Shown piece after piece: positions 1-10,763 of a stretch of 20,000 nt of DNA. The stretch spans positions 1-20,000 of the forward strand of contig SEYY01019131.1 of NCBI GenBank assembly GCA_009176605.1. Direction: 5' to 3'. The notes under the pieces were generated by a model. That model searched no databases and was not told the origin of the DNA. It was given only the letters and a program-made list of their open reading frames with translations. The position numbers and the translations under genes were made by a program. The stretch comes from Armadillidium nasatum. Taxonomy: Eukaryota > Arthropoda > Malacostraca > Isopoda > Armadillidiidae. Position 1 is the first letter of the stretch, and every line of letters begins with the position of its first letter.

Positions 1-165
1 TTCATATGGTGGACTGATATTTTTGTACATTTTTGTTCGCAAACAAGGGTCACAACTTGAAATGAATTCTCTTATTGTTTTTCTCATTGATGGCCAAACT
101 GCTACCTTTTTCAGCTTACTTAATGTTTTTTTGATTCCCAAATGGCCTAGAGCATGAAAATGCTG
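1..165 (-). pseudogene. Integrase N-terminal zinc-binding domain of element C (cut by window edge)
   Basis: The minus-strand translation contains FHALGHLGIKKTLSKLKK, then VAVWPSM, then SSCDPCLRTK. This is the HHCC zinc finger (His-x3-His, Cys-x2-Cys) that precedes the catalytic core of retroviral and gypsy integrases. The DDE core would follow to the left, outside the window. Between this domain and RNase H lies a linker of about 110 residues rich in Asn, Glu, Asp, Lys and Ser, holding the asparagine run described separately. Confidence 0.85.
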
Positions 166-496
166 TATAAATTCAGTTACCATGGAATTCGGGACAATTA
201 TTCTGGGATATTGTGGCTTACTTACATCCATGGCAAGTTCAATTTCTTCATTATCATGAGTTACTTTTCTTTTCGAAACGTCAAGTGAAGATTCATCAGG
301 ATTTTGCAAGATACTTTTTAAAAAATCATCTTTCATTTGTTCTTCACGCAATTTTTTATAATTAAATTGATTAAACTTCCTAAATATATCTGCAGCAGAA
401 TTTTTGAATATAGCAGATATAAAAGAAAGAGTATCAAATTCATTTTCTTCATTATCTTGTATCATGTTTATATTGAGGGCTTCAGAAACTTGGTTT

Positions 497-498
<2 letters not shown>

Positions 499-552
<54 letters not shown>
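499..552. repeat. (ATT)18 microsatellite, in frame inside element C
   Basis: Eighteen perfect ATT units. On the minus strand they read as AAT codons (Asn) in the frame shared by RNase H, immediately after the tail of that domain (ADFLSRY) and before ENQVSEALN. The repeat is therefore an asparagine homopolymer in the RNase H to integrase linker, not untranslated sequence. Plus-strand frames across it give only runs of Leu or Ile and are not genes. Confidence 0.9.
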
Positions 553-555
<3 letters not shown>

Positions 556-559
556 CCGT

Positions 560-920
560 GAGAGGAAATCTGCTAGAATGTTTTCAGCTGAACTGATGTG
601 TGTAAATGTCAATTCATACTCTGAAAGATAAGATAAGTATCTCTGCTCTCTGCACACCAGATTTTTGCTGTCTGTTGTTTTTTTAACAGATTGTACTACA
701 GATAAATTATCACAGTATACTTGGACAGATCTTCCCTCTATAAAATGCGTGAATTTTTTCAATGACTTAACTATAGCTAAAAGTTCTTTACTAAAAATTG
801 AATAATTACATTCAGTATTTGACAAAGATGTGCTATAAAATCCTAGTGGCTTATTAATTCCATTTTCAGATGCTATTAGTACTCCAGAAATTGCCTTATC
901 TGATGCATCTGTATATAAAG
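560..920 (-). pseudogene. RNase H domain of element C
   Basis: The minus-strand translation shows the four acidic positions expected of a gypsy RNase H: YTDASDKAISGVL, FSKELLAIV, VYCDNLSVV and ENILADFLSR. This domain degrades the RNA strand of the RNA:DNA hybrid during reverse transcription. It follows the RT in the same polyprotein frame. Confidence 0.88.
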
Positions 921-1079
921 ATAAGAGAGCCTCTGGACTTGGAAATTATAAAGGTACTGCAAGTTGTAATGCTTGTTTAGCTTTCTCAAAAGCTTGTTCT
1001 GCTTCAGAGTTCCATCTTACTTTTTCCTGTGAGTATGGTGAGCCCTTCAAGTATGCCAGGAGTGGCACTAATATTTGAG

Positions 1080-1810
1080 TAAGACCAGGAATGGAGCTTT
1101 TAAAATAATTGAGACTTCCTATGAATCCTCTTAACTGCTTTATATTTTTTGGCTTAGGAATTTGGCTGATTGCTTCAGTTCTCTCTTTGTTTGGTAATAA
1201 ACTATTTTGCTCAATATCAAAACCCAAATAAGTAACTTTTTCTTTAGCTATAACACATTTATCTGGGTTTAGCTTGAGTCCAAACAGAGAGAGCCTATGG
1301 AAAATTTTCTCAAGTGTTTGCCTATGCTCTTCAGATGATCTAGTAGCTACTATAACATCATCAACATAGACATAAATATTTTCAATACGACTTAGAATTA
1401 TATTAATATATTTTGAAAAGGCTGAGGGTGAAGCATGTAAGCCTTCTACAATTCTCGTATAAGAATAAGAACCAAAGGGTGTATTTATTGTGAGATATTT
1501 ATGACATTCTGGTGCCAATTTCAGACTATAAAATGCCTTTCGAATATCTAAAACTGAGAAAATTTTTCTTCCGTGAAGTATATTAATAAAATCATTTATA
1601 TGTGATATGTTATAATTGTCACGTTTTGTTCTAGTATTTAGTAAACGAAGGTCTGCAACAATTCTTGTCCCCCCATTCTGTTTCTTGAGAACAGAGATTG
1701 GAAATCCCCATTCAGACCTTGAAGGTACTAGAACACCTTTGGCTAGTAAACTATGTATCTCATCTTGCGCATCTTTATATAATTTGGTAGGTATTCTTCT
1801 TGCTTTAATG
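1080..1810 (-). pseudogene. Reverse transcriptase domain of element C
   Basis: Clear gypsy RT. In order: KGVLVPSRSEWGFPISVLKK, TRIVADLRLLN, FSVLDIRKAFYSL, GLHASPSAFSKYI, the catalytic YVDD (aspartates coded near 1357-1362), GLKLNPDKC, VTYLGFDI and the connection motif QLRGFIGSLNYF. The domain copies the element RNA into DNA in virus-like particles. It is uninterrupted over this stretch. The RT of elements A and B is much less similar to it than theirs are to each other. Confidence 0.93.
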
Positions 1811-2089
1811 TTAATAGGTGGACCCTCAACATATATTTTATAAGGCTGAACCTCTTCTAGTGCCTTCAATTCTTGCTCATTTAAACCCATACTATCATGC
1901 TGAGTGTTATTATTTATTATTTCCTGGATATCACTATTATCATCTTCACTAAAAATATGGGAGTAATTTTCTAATAACTCTGTGTAATCTGAAGAACAAG
2001 TTGGCAAGTTTGTTTTATATGTCACAGTATGTAACAAAGCAGTGTCTTCACAGCATTCTAACTCTTGGGGGAAGGGAAGCTGTATTTTA

Positions 2090-2400
2090 GTCACCCCATC
2101 AATTATATTTTTAGTATTAAAATCTATTATAAACTTGTGTTTTGTTAAGAAGTCAATACCCAGGATATCAAATTTGGTGTCTGCAATATAAAATGTATGT
2201 TCGTAGCTCCTTCGTATTCCAAAATCTATTTTTAATGTTTTCTTTCCATAAACATTTATGGATGTGTTATTTGCCGCAAGAAAGTGACCTATTGTGGCAT
2301 TTTTTCTGTCTTCATCTGTAGCTTTTAATATACTACACATAGCTCCTGTATCCCAGATAAGACAGATTCTATTTCTTACATAATTAATTTTAATTAATGA
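2090..2400 (-). pseudogene. Aspartic protease of element C
   Basis: The minus strand reads CLIWDTGAMCSIL, with the DTGA active-site motif coded around 2341-2352. It is followed by the beta-strand pattern ending FDILGIDFLTKHKFIIDF, where ILGIDFL matches the second conserved retropepsin motif (ILG). The domain cleaves the Gag-Pol polyprotein. It is continuous with the RT frame downstream. Confidence 0.85.
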
Positions 2401-2479
2401 AGGAGGCTTATTTATATACTCTTGAGATGAGACTGCACATACATTGGCACTTGAGTTAATGCATTGTTGGATTGTTTTG

Positions 2480-3500
2480 ATACATGCACATATTATAAGA
2501 ACTATTTAAAGGGATATATTCATTATTCGTGATTTTGGAATTAGAGAAATCTGTACAATGTACAAACCCATTAATTTTAATATTTTTAGGTTTATAATTT
2601 GGGTTTATAGGCTGCAGTGATTTTAGACTAGATTTGGTTAAAATAGGATCAGCTGTTATAATATTTGGAGGGTTTATGTTCCTTGTGGACTCATTACTAT
2701 TCCCATCACATCTATTAAACCAGCGAGGACTTTTACTTTGTGTTTGTCTTATTTTTTTCAGATCATTTACCTCTATATGTAAATCATGTACTTCTTTTAT
2801 CAATGCCTGAATACTCTCCTGCATTTGAGCCACTTCAATTTGTCTAACTGGCGAAATGGCTGAATGTGCAGGCTGGTAAGCAGGATTGGCAAAATTTGAA
2901 AAGGTATTTAGATTCATTCCTGCATAGGGATCATCCAATTTATTTATGAACTGCTTTGGATTTTCCAACCCAATTTTATTCGCTGATAACATCTGTTCTC
3001 GCTGTCTATCTGATAATGCCATTTTGTTTACAATTATTTCTCTGTTTTTTTTCAAATGCTTTTGGATCAAATTGTATATTATAAGGCAGTTCACATAAAA
3101 TTTCTGTGGGTAAAAGCTTTATTATGGCTCGGTATTTCACAGATGATAATGTAATATTATTTGATTTGAATAAAAATTCTATGTGTATAAGCCAGCGTTG
3201 TATATCATTATCATTATAGGGTGGAAAGTTTAACTGGCTTAACATTTGTATCTGTTCATTTTCTTCTGATAATGGCTGTTCATAAAAATGTCTGGTACTT
3301 ATTTTTGTATTATGGTTTTGGTATGGTAGACTATTACCTGTGCTCTGAATGGTCTGTTCATTTGGTCTGTAGTTTTGATTATACATATCAAATGACCTTA
3401 TGCCTTGATTGTATGAGGCACTATATTCTGAGAACCCCTGGCAACCATTTGGTGCTGTGTCTAAAGGCATAAAAATAACCACATGATCATTTGATATCAT
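2480..3500 (-). pseudogene. Gag-like region of element C
   Basis: The pattern FPPYNDNDIQRWLIHIEFLF, then SSVKYRAIIKLLPTEI and LSDRQREQMLSANKIGLENP, matches the Gag core common in arthropod gypsy elements (P-x-D-x-W-x-x-x-x-E-x-x-F, then LP-x-E, then a xLGDxxPxQ-like segment). Compare LAQLEAVF and AQLPPDVL in element A. The N-terminal part is Asn, Gln and Tyr rich. A helical segment with heptad spacing (QMQESIQALIKEVHDLHIEV) follows, as often seen before the nucleocapsid end. The Gag of such elements forms the virus-like particle. The region is broken. Confidence 0.75.
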
Positions 3501-3556
3501 ATTTCCATATAAATATTGTGCTTCTTATAAATTGTTATTTGCAGTGAGCAAAAAAA

Positions 3557-3574
3557 ATCCCACTTCTGACACCA
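3557..3574 (-). promoter_or_regulatory. Primer binding site of element C, tRNA-Leu type
   Basis: The plus strand reads atcccacttctgacacca, which looks like the 3' end of an animal tRNA-Leu including the CCA tail. The minus strand (TGGTGTCAGAAGTGGGAT) is therefore a primer binding site for minus-strand DNA synthesis. It lies just upstream of gag, as expected. The match to tRNA-Leu is from memory of tRNA sequences, not a search. Confidence 0.8.
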
Positions 3575-3585
3575 CTTTGGGAAGC

Positions 3586-3955
3586 TGTGAGGTTTTACAA
3601 TTGAACCTTTGGCTTAAGGTTGATCTATATCAAAATTCAGCTTCCACTATGACTACCTTATACATAAGCATTACAAGGTAATCAAACTCACTGCAACAAC
3701 TAACAATATTTATTTAAGAGACTATTTGTTTACACTTTCTTATTTAGGCCATTCAGAATAATAAGGCACAATAATATCTAAGACATACCAAATTAATATT
3801 AGTAGCAGACAATACAAAGCTATATCTAGCCGGTTCTCTTCCTCTCTCACCTCGGCAACTACCAAACAAAAACAAACCATAGTTGCCAGTTTCAAAGGTT
3901 TCCAGATCCTATTCTATTTATAATCAACTTTAATAAGTCTAGAGATGAGTTCATC

Positions 3956-3957
<2 letters not shown>
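3586..3957 (-). repeat. Putative 5' LTR of element C
   Basis: This AT-rich stretch between the primer binding site and the microsatellite at 3958 has the parts of an LTR in minus orientation: a TATA-like TATAAATA (3915-3922), an AATAAA signal about 200 bp downstream (3709-3714), and a left edge that could be TG at 3586, eleven bases from the primer site. The right edge is not defined and may be hidden by the microsatellite. The partner LTR is outside the window, so this is inference from position and signals. Confidence 0.55.

Positions 3958-4037
<80 letters not shown>
3958..4037. repeat. (AT)n microsatellite, about 40 units
   Basis: An uninterrupted AT dinucleotide run of 80 bp at the outer edge of the putative LTR of element C. 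Confidence 0.95.
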
Positions 4038-4040
<3 letters not shown>

Positions 4041-4066
4041 GTAATCTATGACCAGGGTTACCAATT

Positions 4067-4110
4067 ATATAGGGGACCTATTAGGTAGGAGTCACATTAG
4101 GTCCCTATAT
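4067..4110. repeat. Imperfect inverted repeat
   Basis: The left arm tatataggggacctat (4067-4082) and right arm attaggtccctatat (4096-4110) are near-complementary over about 14 bases with one unpaired G, around a loop of about 13 bases. This could form a hairpin or be a remnant of a terminal structure of the GC-richer segment. No function is inferred. Confidence 0.6.
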
Positions 4111-4340
4111 TGTGTGTGTAGCGCGAAGGGGGATAGATCAGGAGGCTGGGTGTTTTCAATGACCCCTTGTGGAAAGCCGACTGGTAGGCGTGTGGTAGCC
4201 ACCACTTCTCTTCAGGCCAGTGGACCGTCTGCAGCCTCAGATGGAAGGCTACTTCAAAGGAGGAACCCCAGTCGAGGGCAAATGGTCTGCCAAACTGGGT
4301 CTCCTTTCGGGAGCAGAGGCGTTAGAACTTCTTCTTAAAC

Positions 4341-4481
4341 TGGGACGTCTTTTTCTACTGCTGTAGGAGTGGCTTCTTCTTGCCTCTGCTTGGGAACGTC
4401 TTTTTATGCTGCTGTGGAGGCTTCTTCTTGTCTTCGCTTTGGAAGTCTTCTTCTTGGCGGTGCGGCTTCTTCTTCGGCTTC
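4341..4481. repeat. Degenerate tandem repeat, about 50-bp unit, 2.8 copies
   Basis: Unit 1 (4341-4390) begins tgggacgtctttttctac, unit 2 (4391-4439) begins tgggaacgtctttttatg, and a shorter third unit (4440-4481) begins tggaagtcttcttcttgg. Each carries a ctgctgt or related core and ends in a ggcttcttctt block. The third copy is the most diverged. The array closes the GC-richer segment and is followed at once by AT-rich DNA. Confidence 0.8.
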
Positions 4482-4499
4482 TAGGATAAAGTGAATGTG

Positions 4500-6006
<1,507 letters not shown>

Positions 6007-6322
6007 AGACCCCCTTCAAGAATCTGGGTTAGCAATCAGTCAACGAAAGAGGATTGGTAAACGGATTGGTGTACCAAATCTTGTTCGACCGACCTGAGGA
6101 GGGCGTTGAAGGCTATGATCAGAAGCTGGTGCCAAATATCGATGTTGTATAGCCGCTGGGGGCGAAGGCGGAGAAGTTGAAGAAGGTGAAGGAGATGGAG
6201 AGGTAGGATGATCAGGTACAGGAATGTGGAATGTAAAGCGCTGGAGCGGTGGATTTGCGGAAGTTATCCGGAGGGTCAGGATTACTCAAAAAACGCTGGA
6301 TCAGTCTATCGATCTAGACTAT
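6007..6322 (-). mobile_element. Gypsy element B, left piece: polypurine tract and 3' end of pol
   Basis: The sequence runs parallel to element A from the polypurine tract (agacccccttc on the plus strand) through ggcgaaggcggagaag and ggaatgtggaatgtaaagcgctggagcgg to the end of pol, at clearly lower than LTR-level identity. It stops at 6322, where element A begins, and resumes at 11683. B is a relative of A rather than a recent sister copy. It is partial and decayed. Confidence 0.88.
6319..6322. repeat. Target site duplication CTAT, left copy (element A)
   Basis: CTAT here is repeated at 11683-11686, directly outside the two LTR ends of element A. Four-base duplications are usual for Ty3/gypsy integrases. 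Confidence 0.85.
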
Positions 6323-6830
6323 TGTAGTTGTTGGTTGCAGGTGGAGGATTGGATTAAAATAGTATTGAGTGTTCGTGTCTCTTTATTCGTGAGACAAGAG
6401 GACAGCAACGATATAAGACCAGGATCCAATCTGTAGTTAACAGGCCGGCGTGGAACCGCAGCTGAACGAAGAGAGATGGTAATTGTGGAGTTTGGTGCAG
6501 TCTTTGCCGAAGGTGTCTGCAACTTATCCTAGCGTCTGTTGGAGCCTCGGTAAGGTTGTATTATGGCTGTACGCTGCTTATTGGCGTACTGGTACGAAGA
6601 ATTAAGTGTTCTTCGTTTAATTCTTTTAAGAATATAATAATTAATTTGATAAAGTAGGACGGCTAGTCAACAGCATGTCGCACGTATGATGTAGAACTAC
6701 AAAGAACGACTTTAGCCTAGGTCGAAATTAATGGTGTCACTTTAGTTGGAAAGGGCGTCTTTCTAGTTATATTTAGGCCAACCGCTAATGTAGAGTTTTC
6801 AGTATATGGAAGGAATTGTTCATCCCTACA
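6323..6830 (-). repeat. 3' LTR of element A
   Basis: 508 bp, starting tgtagttgttgg and ending catccctaca on the plus strand, so it is bounded by TG...CA with a 5-base terminal inverted repeat (TGTAG/CTACA). It carries an AATAAA signal in element orientation (6382-6387). It aligns along its whole length with 11194-11682, with about 20 substitutions and two small indels counted by eye. Confidence 0.93.
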
Positions 6831-6842
6831 AGACCCCCTTCA
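6831..6842 (-). promoter_or_regulatory. Polypurine tract of element A
   Basis: The minus strand reads GAAGGGGGTCT directly next to the 3' LTR. This is the usual RNase H-resistant primer for plus-strand DNA synthesis. The same tract is present at 6007-6018 in element B. Confidence 0.75.
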
Positions 6843-6859
6843 AGAATCTGGTCTAGCAA

Positions 6860-7120
6860 TCCGTCAACGAAAGCGGAGTGTTAAACGGATTGGTCTGCAA
6901 GATCTTATTCGACCGACTTGCGGAGGGCGATGCAAACTATGATCAGAAGCTGGTGCCAAATTCCGATGTTGAATTGGCGCTGTAGGAGAAGGCGGAGAAG
7001 TAGTAGAAATAGGTTGAAGCGACGGAGAAGTAGGGTGAACAGGCATAGGCTGAATATGTGGAATGTAAAGCGCTGGAGCGGTTGATTTGCGGAAGTCCTC
7101 TGGAGGATCAGGATTAGATT
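6860..7120 (-). pseudogene. Proline-rich C-terminal tail of element A pol
   Basis: The minus strand encodes a tail rich in Pro, Ser and Thr (for example TSPSLQPISTTSPPSPTAPI) ending with a basic Arg-rich segment (PPQVGRIRSCRP). It follows the GPY/F module and lies where some gypsy elements have a chromodomain; no chromodomain is seen. The same tail, diverged, is in element B at 6020-6300, so it belongs to the family. Its role is unknown. Confidence 0.6.
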
Positions 7121-7490
7121 AAAAAAATGCTGGTTTCAATCTATCAATTGAGATTACCTCTGTAAGGTGCTGAATAAGAAAGGTTTTCTCTCGACGATTT
7201 AAAACCCGAAAGGGGCCTTCATATCTGGCCTGTAGTGAGGTACGATAGGCATCGAGTCGAACGAAAACGTAAGTGCAGGTTGAAAGATCCTTCGGGATGA
7301 AAGAGTACGTGTTTTGTGTACGTGTTGGCGAAAGTTTCCACGAAGAAGAACATTCGCGGAGACGAGAAAGATATGGGAAAGGGTCTGAAGGTGGAGGAGG
7401 TTGCGAAGGGTCAAAGAACTCACCAGGAAGACGGAGAGTAGAGCCATAGACTAGTTCTGACGAAGTTGAATTGAGATCCTCTTTCATGGC
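7120..7490 (-). pseudogene. Integrase C-terminal region of element A with GPY/F module
   Basis: The minus strand shows MKEDLNSTSSELVYGSTLRL (the segment after the catalytic core in gypsy integrases), then VFVRLDAYRTSLQARYEGPF and VLNRREKTFLIQ ending SIDRLKPAFF. The ARYEGPFRVL pattern is the GPY/F module, a DNA- and multimer-binding part of integrases of this group. RLKPA at the end is also typical. Confidence 0.85.
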
Positions 7491-7529
7491 ATTACGGATG
7501 CCCACGAGGACGAAAGGCAGAGCTTCACT

Positions 7530-7930
7530 TCAACGTTCCCTACAAAGATGAGCACAAGCGAAGCTTTAAGCTGACGGTGGAAACGCTCTACCATTCCATT
7601 AGCTGCGAGATGGTATGCGGAAGTTTGAATTAGAGTGGTACCCAAGAGAGTCATAAAATTACGCCACAGGAAAGATTCAAACTGACGTCCCTGATCAGTC
7701 GTGATCTTCTCTGGCACACCGAAACGCGCTACCCAGTTGGTTAAGAAGGCCTTGGCGACAGTCTCAGCTGTGATGTCTCTGATGGGGATAGGCTCTGGCC
7801 ATCGCGTAAAGCGGTCGATACAGGTGAGAATGTAAAAAAAAGCCTTCTGAAGGAGGTAAGGGACCGACAAGGTCGACATGAACGTGTTGAAACCTCTAAC
7901 CTGGAAGAAGAAACGTACCAATTGGAGCCT
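7530..7930 (-). pseudogene. Integrase catalytic core of element A
   Basis: An rve-family core with its three acidic landmarks visible: Asp in TCIDRFTRWPEPIP, Asp in EKITTDQGRQFES, and Glu in ANGMVERFHRQLK, coded near 7816, 7696 and 7588. The spacing between the second Asp and Glu is 35 residues. This enzyme inserts the element DNA and produces the short target duplication seen around A. Confidence 0.88.
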
Positions 7931-7934
7931 TTGT

Positions 7935-8115
7935 GTGGCGATGAACCTTGATCTTCTGGCAGGGGATACAAGCTCTCGCTCAAGTATTTATATCTTTGTA
8001 TATGCTAGGCCACACGAAGCGTGAAGCAATAAGCTTTTGTGTGGCAGCAATACCTGGATGAGAAAGGTCATGTAGAGAGTGAAATATTTGTTTCCTGAAT
8101 GAAGGTGAAACCAAA
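7935..8115 (-). pseudogene. Integrase zinc-binding domain of element A
   Basis: The minus strand has SLHDLSHPGIAATQKLIASR followed by FVWPSIYKDI and then CIPCQKIKVH. This is the HHCC finger found ahead of the integrase core (His-x4-His, Cys-x2-Cys). Confidence 0.8.
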
Positions 8116-8269
8116 GGACTAGGAGAACTAGTTGACAAATCACAAACAAGATGTCGGTTAATGCCGGGTAGTTGCAACCGTTGTAGTTTGTGAGAGGAAC
8201 CATCAGGAAGAGAAGTGTCTTCTGTCTCCTGAGCAACCGCCATCTCTTCAAAATTAACTAGGGCGATCG

Positions 8270-8690
8270 AACAATTTGCGGTTATTTTGATCCTTGAGAG
8301 AGCGTCAGCGGTGTAGTTGTCCACACCATGAATATGTCTTATGTCCGTAGTAAACTGTGATATATACTCCAAATGACGTGCCTCGTGGGGAGAGTGACGT
8401 TCATGATGGGATTTCATCGCAAAAGAGATCGGTTTATGATCTGTCAAGATATGGAAAGAGCGTCCCTCTAGGAAGTAGCGAAAATGACGAACAGAGAGGT
8501 AGATGGCAAGAAGTTCACGACTGAAAACGCTGTATCGTGTCTCACCAGGTTGCAGTTTCTTGGAGAAGAAGGGAAGAGGTACCCAAATTCCTTACTGGTA
8601 TTGCTGCAGGACACTTCCAACAGCAAGGTCCGATGCTTCTACATGAAGGCGAGTAAGAGCGGATTCTTGTGAGGAAGGAGAGTAGCATCG
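8270..8690 (-). pseudogene. RNase H domain of element A
   Basis: Recognisable by MTDHKPISFAMKSHHERHSP, LEYISQFTTDIRHIHGVDNY and TADALSRIK, the last being the standard end of a gypsy RNase H, plus the upstream QQYQ-GIWVPLPFFSKKL-like stretch. The matching region of element B at 12090-12471 is similar (MGSVLQQYQEGIWVPLSFFS). Confidence 0.82.
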
Positions 8691-8759
8691 GCCAAAGCTG
8701 ACTTTGCATTGTCAAAAGCCTGGTGAGCAGCATACGTCCATGGCACCTTCGTGGATTGA

Positions 8760-9320
8760 CATTTTTTTTTTGTTTAAGGAGAGATGTAAGAGGTGAGAGA
8801 AGTGCTGCTGCAGAAGGGACAAACAGGTGATAGAAAGTTATCATCCCCAAAAATTCGCGTAGTTGGCGCTGTCTCCGGAAGGGGAAAATCGCGAACTGCA
8901 GAAACACGTTCTTGGAGAGGTAAAACTCCTGGAGATGAAATAACGTGCAATAAAAAGGTAAGTGACGGGACAAGTCTTGGATGTGAGGTATTCCGCATCT
9001 ATCTGGGGCACAAGCAGCGTTAAGGGCCCTATAATCCCCACACGGCCTCCAATCACCTGGAGTAGGCTTTGGAACGAGATGAAGAGGAGAGCTCCATGCG
9101 GACTTCGACGGTCGAATTATGCCGAGTTCCATCATGTGCTCAAACTCTGCGCGAGCAACTTTAAGTTTCTCTGGTGCTAGACGACGTGGATGAGCAAAGG
9201 TTGGAGGACCAGTGGTCTCAATGTAGTGGGTAACGTTGTGTTGCACTGGGTTATGAGAAGAACAAGGTTTCAACAGAGAAGGAAACTCTTGAGAAAGGAT
9301 AGAAGTATACTCCGAAGCGG
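8760..9320 (-). pseudogene. Reverse transcriptase region of element A
   Basis: RT landmarks on the minus strand include RRLAPEKLKVARAEFEHMME, LGIIRPSKSAWSSPLHLVPK, DWRPCGDYRALNAACAPDR and, downstream, the connection motif QLREFLGMITFYHLFVPSAA. These match the fingers and the thumb-connection of gypsy RTs. The region is broken and could not act as an enzyme. Confidence 0.85.
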
Positions 9321-9529
9321 AAGAAAAGGTAGGGCCGACAGTAGAAATGCTGACAAGGGAAACAGTTGTAAGAGCACCTCGGGCCTTGAGGGTAGTTGAA
9401 CCATCAACCAGCTGCTGGTTGCGCAAGTCCATTGTGAGGTCGAAATGGGACAAAAAATCGGCTGTGAAACGTCAGCGATTACGAAGACCCAACGAAAGGT
9501 CCGACGAAGATTCAATTCCAAGCAGCAAC

Positions 9530-9710
9530 TTCATTCCCCATATGTAGCAATTGCTGTGCCATTAGCTGCAAACAAGGTTGCTCCTGGAATAGGTGTAGAA
9601 GGGGAGGAAGAGTCCCTCGGGAGCAAGCTGATTTGCGCCCCGGTGTCTAAAAGAAAGTGAAGGGACGTAGAAGGGTAAAAAATGCGAAGAAGTCGGGGGG
9701 TTGGGCGAGT
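9530..9710 (-). pseudogene. Aspartic protease of element A
   Basis: The minus strand reads LHFLLDTGAQISLLPRDSS, with the DTGA active site coded near 9636-9647, followed by FAANGTAIATYG, the usual strand after it in this family (x-ANGTxIxTYG). This domain processes Gag-Pol. Confidence 0.85.
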
Positions 9711-9769
9711 GGGAGTGCCAATATCAGTAGCCCCGTCTACTGATTGGCAGATGAGTTTCCCCGAAAAGC

Positions 9770-10687
9770 ACAAGGAGGAGTACACTGATGAGCGCCATCT
9801 CCGAAGGTCCTGTGATAATAGCACATATTATTCCTACTGCCGGAGGGAGAGCGAGCTCGTGAGTGAGGTGTGGCGGAACGGTAACGCTGATTAGGGTGTT
9901 GTGAAGACAAGAGAAGTCTGTGCAGCATGTCCTGTATAGAGTCCAACCGAGACTCCAGACGAGACATGCGGATGTATAGGTCCTGTGACCCTGCTGGAGG
10001 AACTGCGGCCGAGAAAAGTGCAGTACAAGAATAAGGTTGGGAAGCAGGCAAGGGTGCATTTGAAACTGGGGGAGGTGCGGGTGAAACAGCTGGTGGTTAT
10101 GCAAATGCAACGGCAGGTGAGGATGTAGATGAAGCGGCAATAGAGACAGTAGAAGAGGAAGGATGAAATGAGTTTCGCAAAATCCTTTCAGCTAACTCTG
10201 CGACATCCTGTAAAGGAGTAGTTGGTGGGCAAGCTGCTACCATTCCTTGCACATGCGGTGGCAGCTTCTTCAGGAATAACTCCCTCAATATTTCTTCCTG
10301 CCCCGTGAGTGGTGATCCGAGTAGGCCTAACATCCGGGAGAGAAGTTGGCGTTGGGTCCTGTCCCCTAATTCTTCTCCCCTCAGAAGTTGGGCAATGTTT
10401 TCCTCCCGCGATGCTGCTAGTCGTTGCAAAAGTTCTCTCTTGATCGCGGCATATGGGTCAGGGGTATTATTCACTGTACCCAGGACATCTCTGATTGCTC
10501 GCAAAACATCTGGTGGTAACTGGGCAATCACTGCCTTGCACTTCTGAGAAAAATTATAACCCAGCGGAAAAACAGCTTCTAATTGTGCTAGCCAGAGGCC
10601 TGGGTCATTAGCAATGTAAGGTACAGATGGGCACAGTTGAAATTGGGTGGGGGTGGTGTCTGCTTGCTCACCATTTGCTTGTGACAT
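9770..10687 (-). pseudogene. Gag region of element A with CHCC zinc knuckle
   Basis: It starts MSQANGEQADTTPTQFQLCP at 10687. Landmarks are DPGLWLAQLEAVF, AQLPPDVLRAI, LLRGEELGDRTQRQLLSRML and FLKKLPPHVQGM, the common Gag core of animal gypsy elements. Near the end come a heptad-like helix (DLYIRMSRLESRLDSIQDML) and the knuckle CYYHRTFGDGAHQCTPPC (9770-9823), a Cys-x2-His-x9-Cys-x3-Cys arrangement instead of the usual CCHC. This CHCC form is the hallmark reported for CsRn1-clade Gag. The region is broken. Confidence 0.85.
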
Positions 10688-10763
10688 TATGAATTTTTAG
10701 TGCGAAAAGAAGGAAAGAGAGAGAAAAATTAAAAAAAAATTTTTTTTTTACCTAAATGCAAAA

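Larger units (their letters stand above)
1..3957 (-). mobile_element. Ty3/gypsy LTR retrotransposon C, partial at window edge
   Basis: Read on the minus strand from right to left, the order is putative 5' LTR, tRNA-Leu-type primer binding site, gag-like region, aspartic protease, reverse transcriptase, RNase H and the start of integrase. RNase H lying between RT and integrase is the Ty3/gypsy order, not the copia one. The integrase core, 3' end and 3' LTR lie beyond the left edge. The coding part is largely readable but broken, with about two or three visible breaks, so it is a fossil though not a very old one. Without the second LTR its age cannot be estimated. It differs clearly in sequence and primer site from elements A and B in this window, so it is a separate gypsy lineage. 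Confidence 0.9.

Noticed and set aside
337-631. Two plus-strand frames with runs of Ile or Leu that look like membrane segments
   Set aside because: The runs are the antisense reading of the ATT microsatellite inside element C. The minus strand has the recognisable pol sequence.
3557-3574. Possible tRNA gene fragment (tRNA-Leu 3' end)
   Set aside because: Only the last 18 bases match, and the position next to the leader of a gypsy element explains it as a primer binding site.
4048-4338. Plus-strand frame of 96 codons in the GC-richer segment
   Set aside because: No recognisable domain, no codon or splice evidence, and it ends at the start of a tandem repeat. Open frames of this length are expected in GC-richer DNA.
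4341-4481. Centromeric or telomeric satellite
   Set aside because: Fewer than three degenerate copies and no higher array structure; too little for a satellite call.
8793-9660. Several plus-strand frames of 60-80 codons opposite RT and protease of element A
   Set aside because: They are antisense shadows. The RT and protease motifs are on the minus strand.
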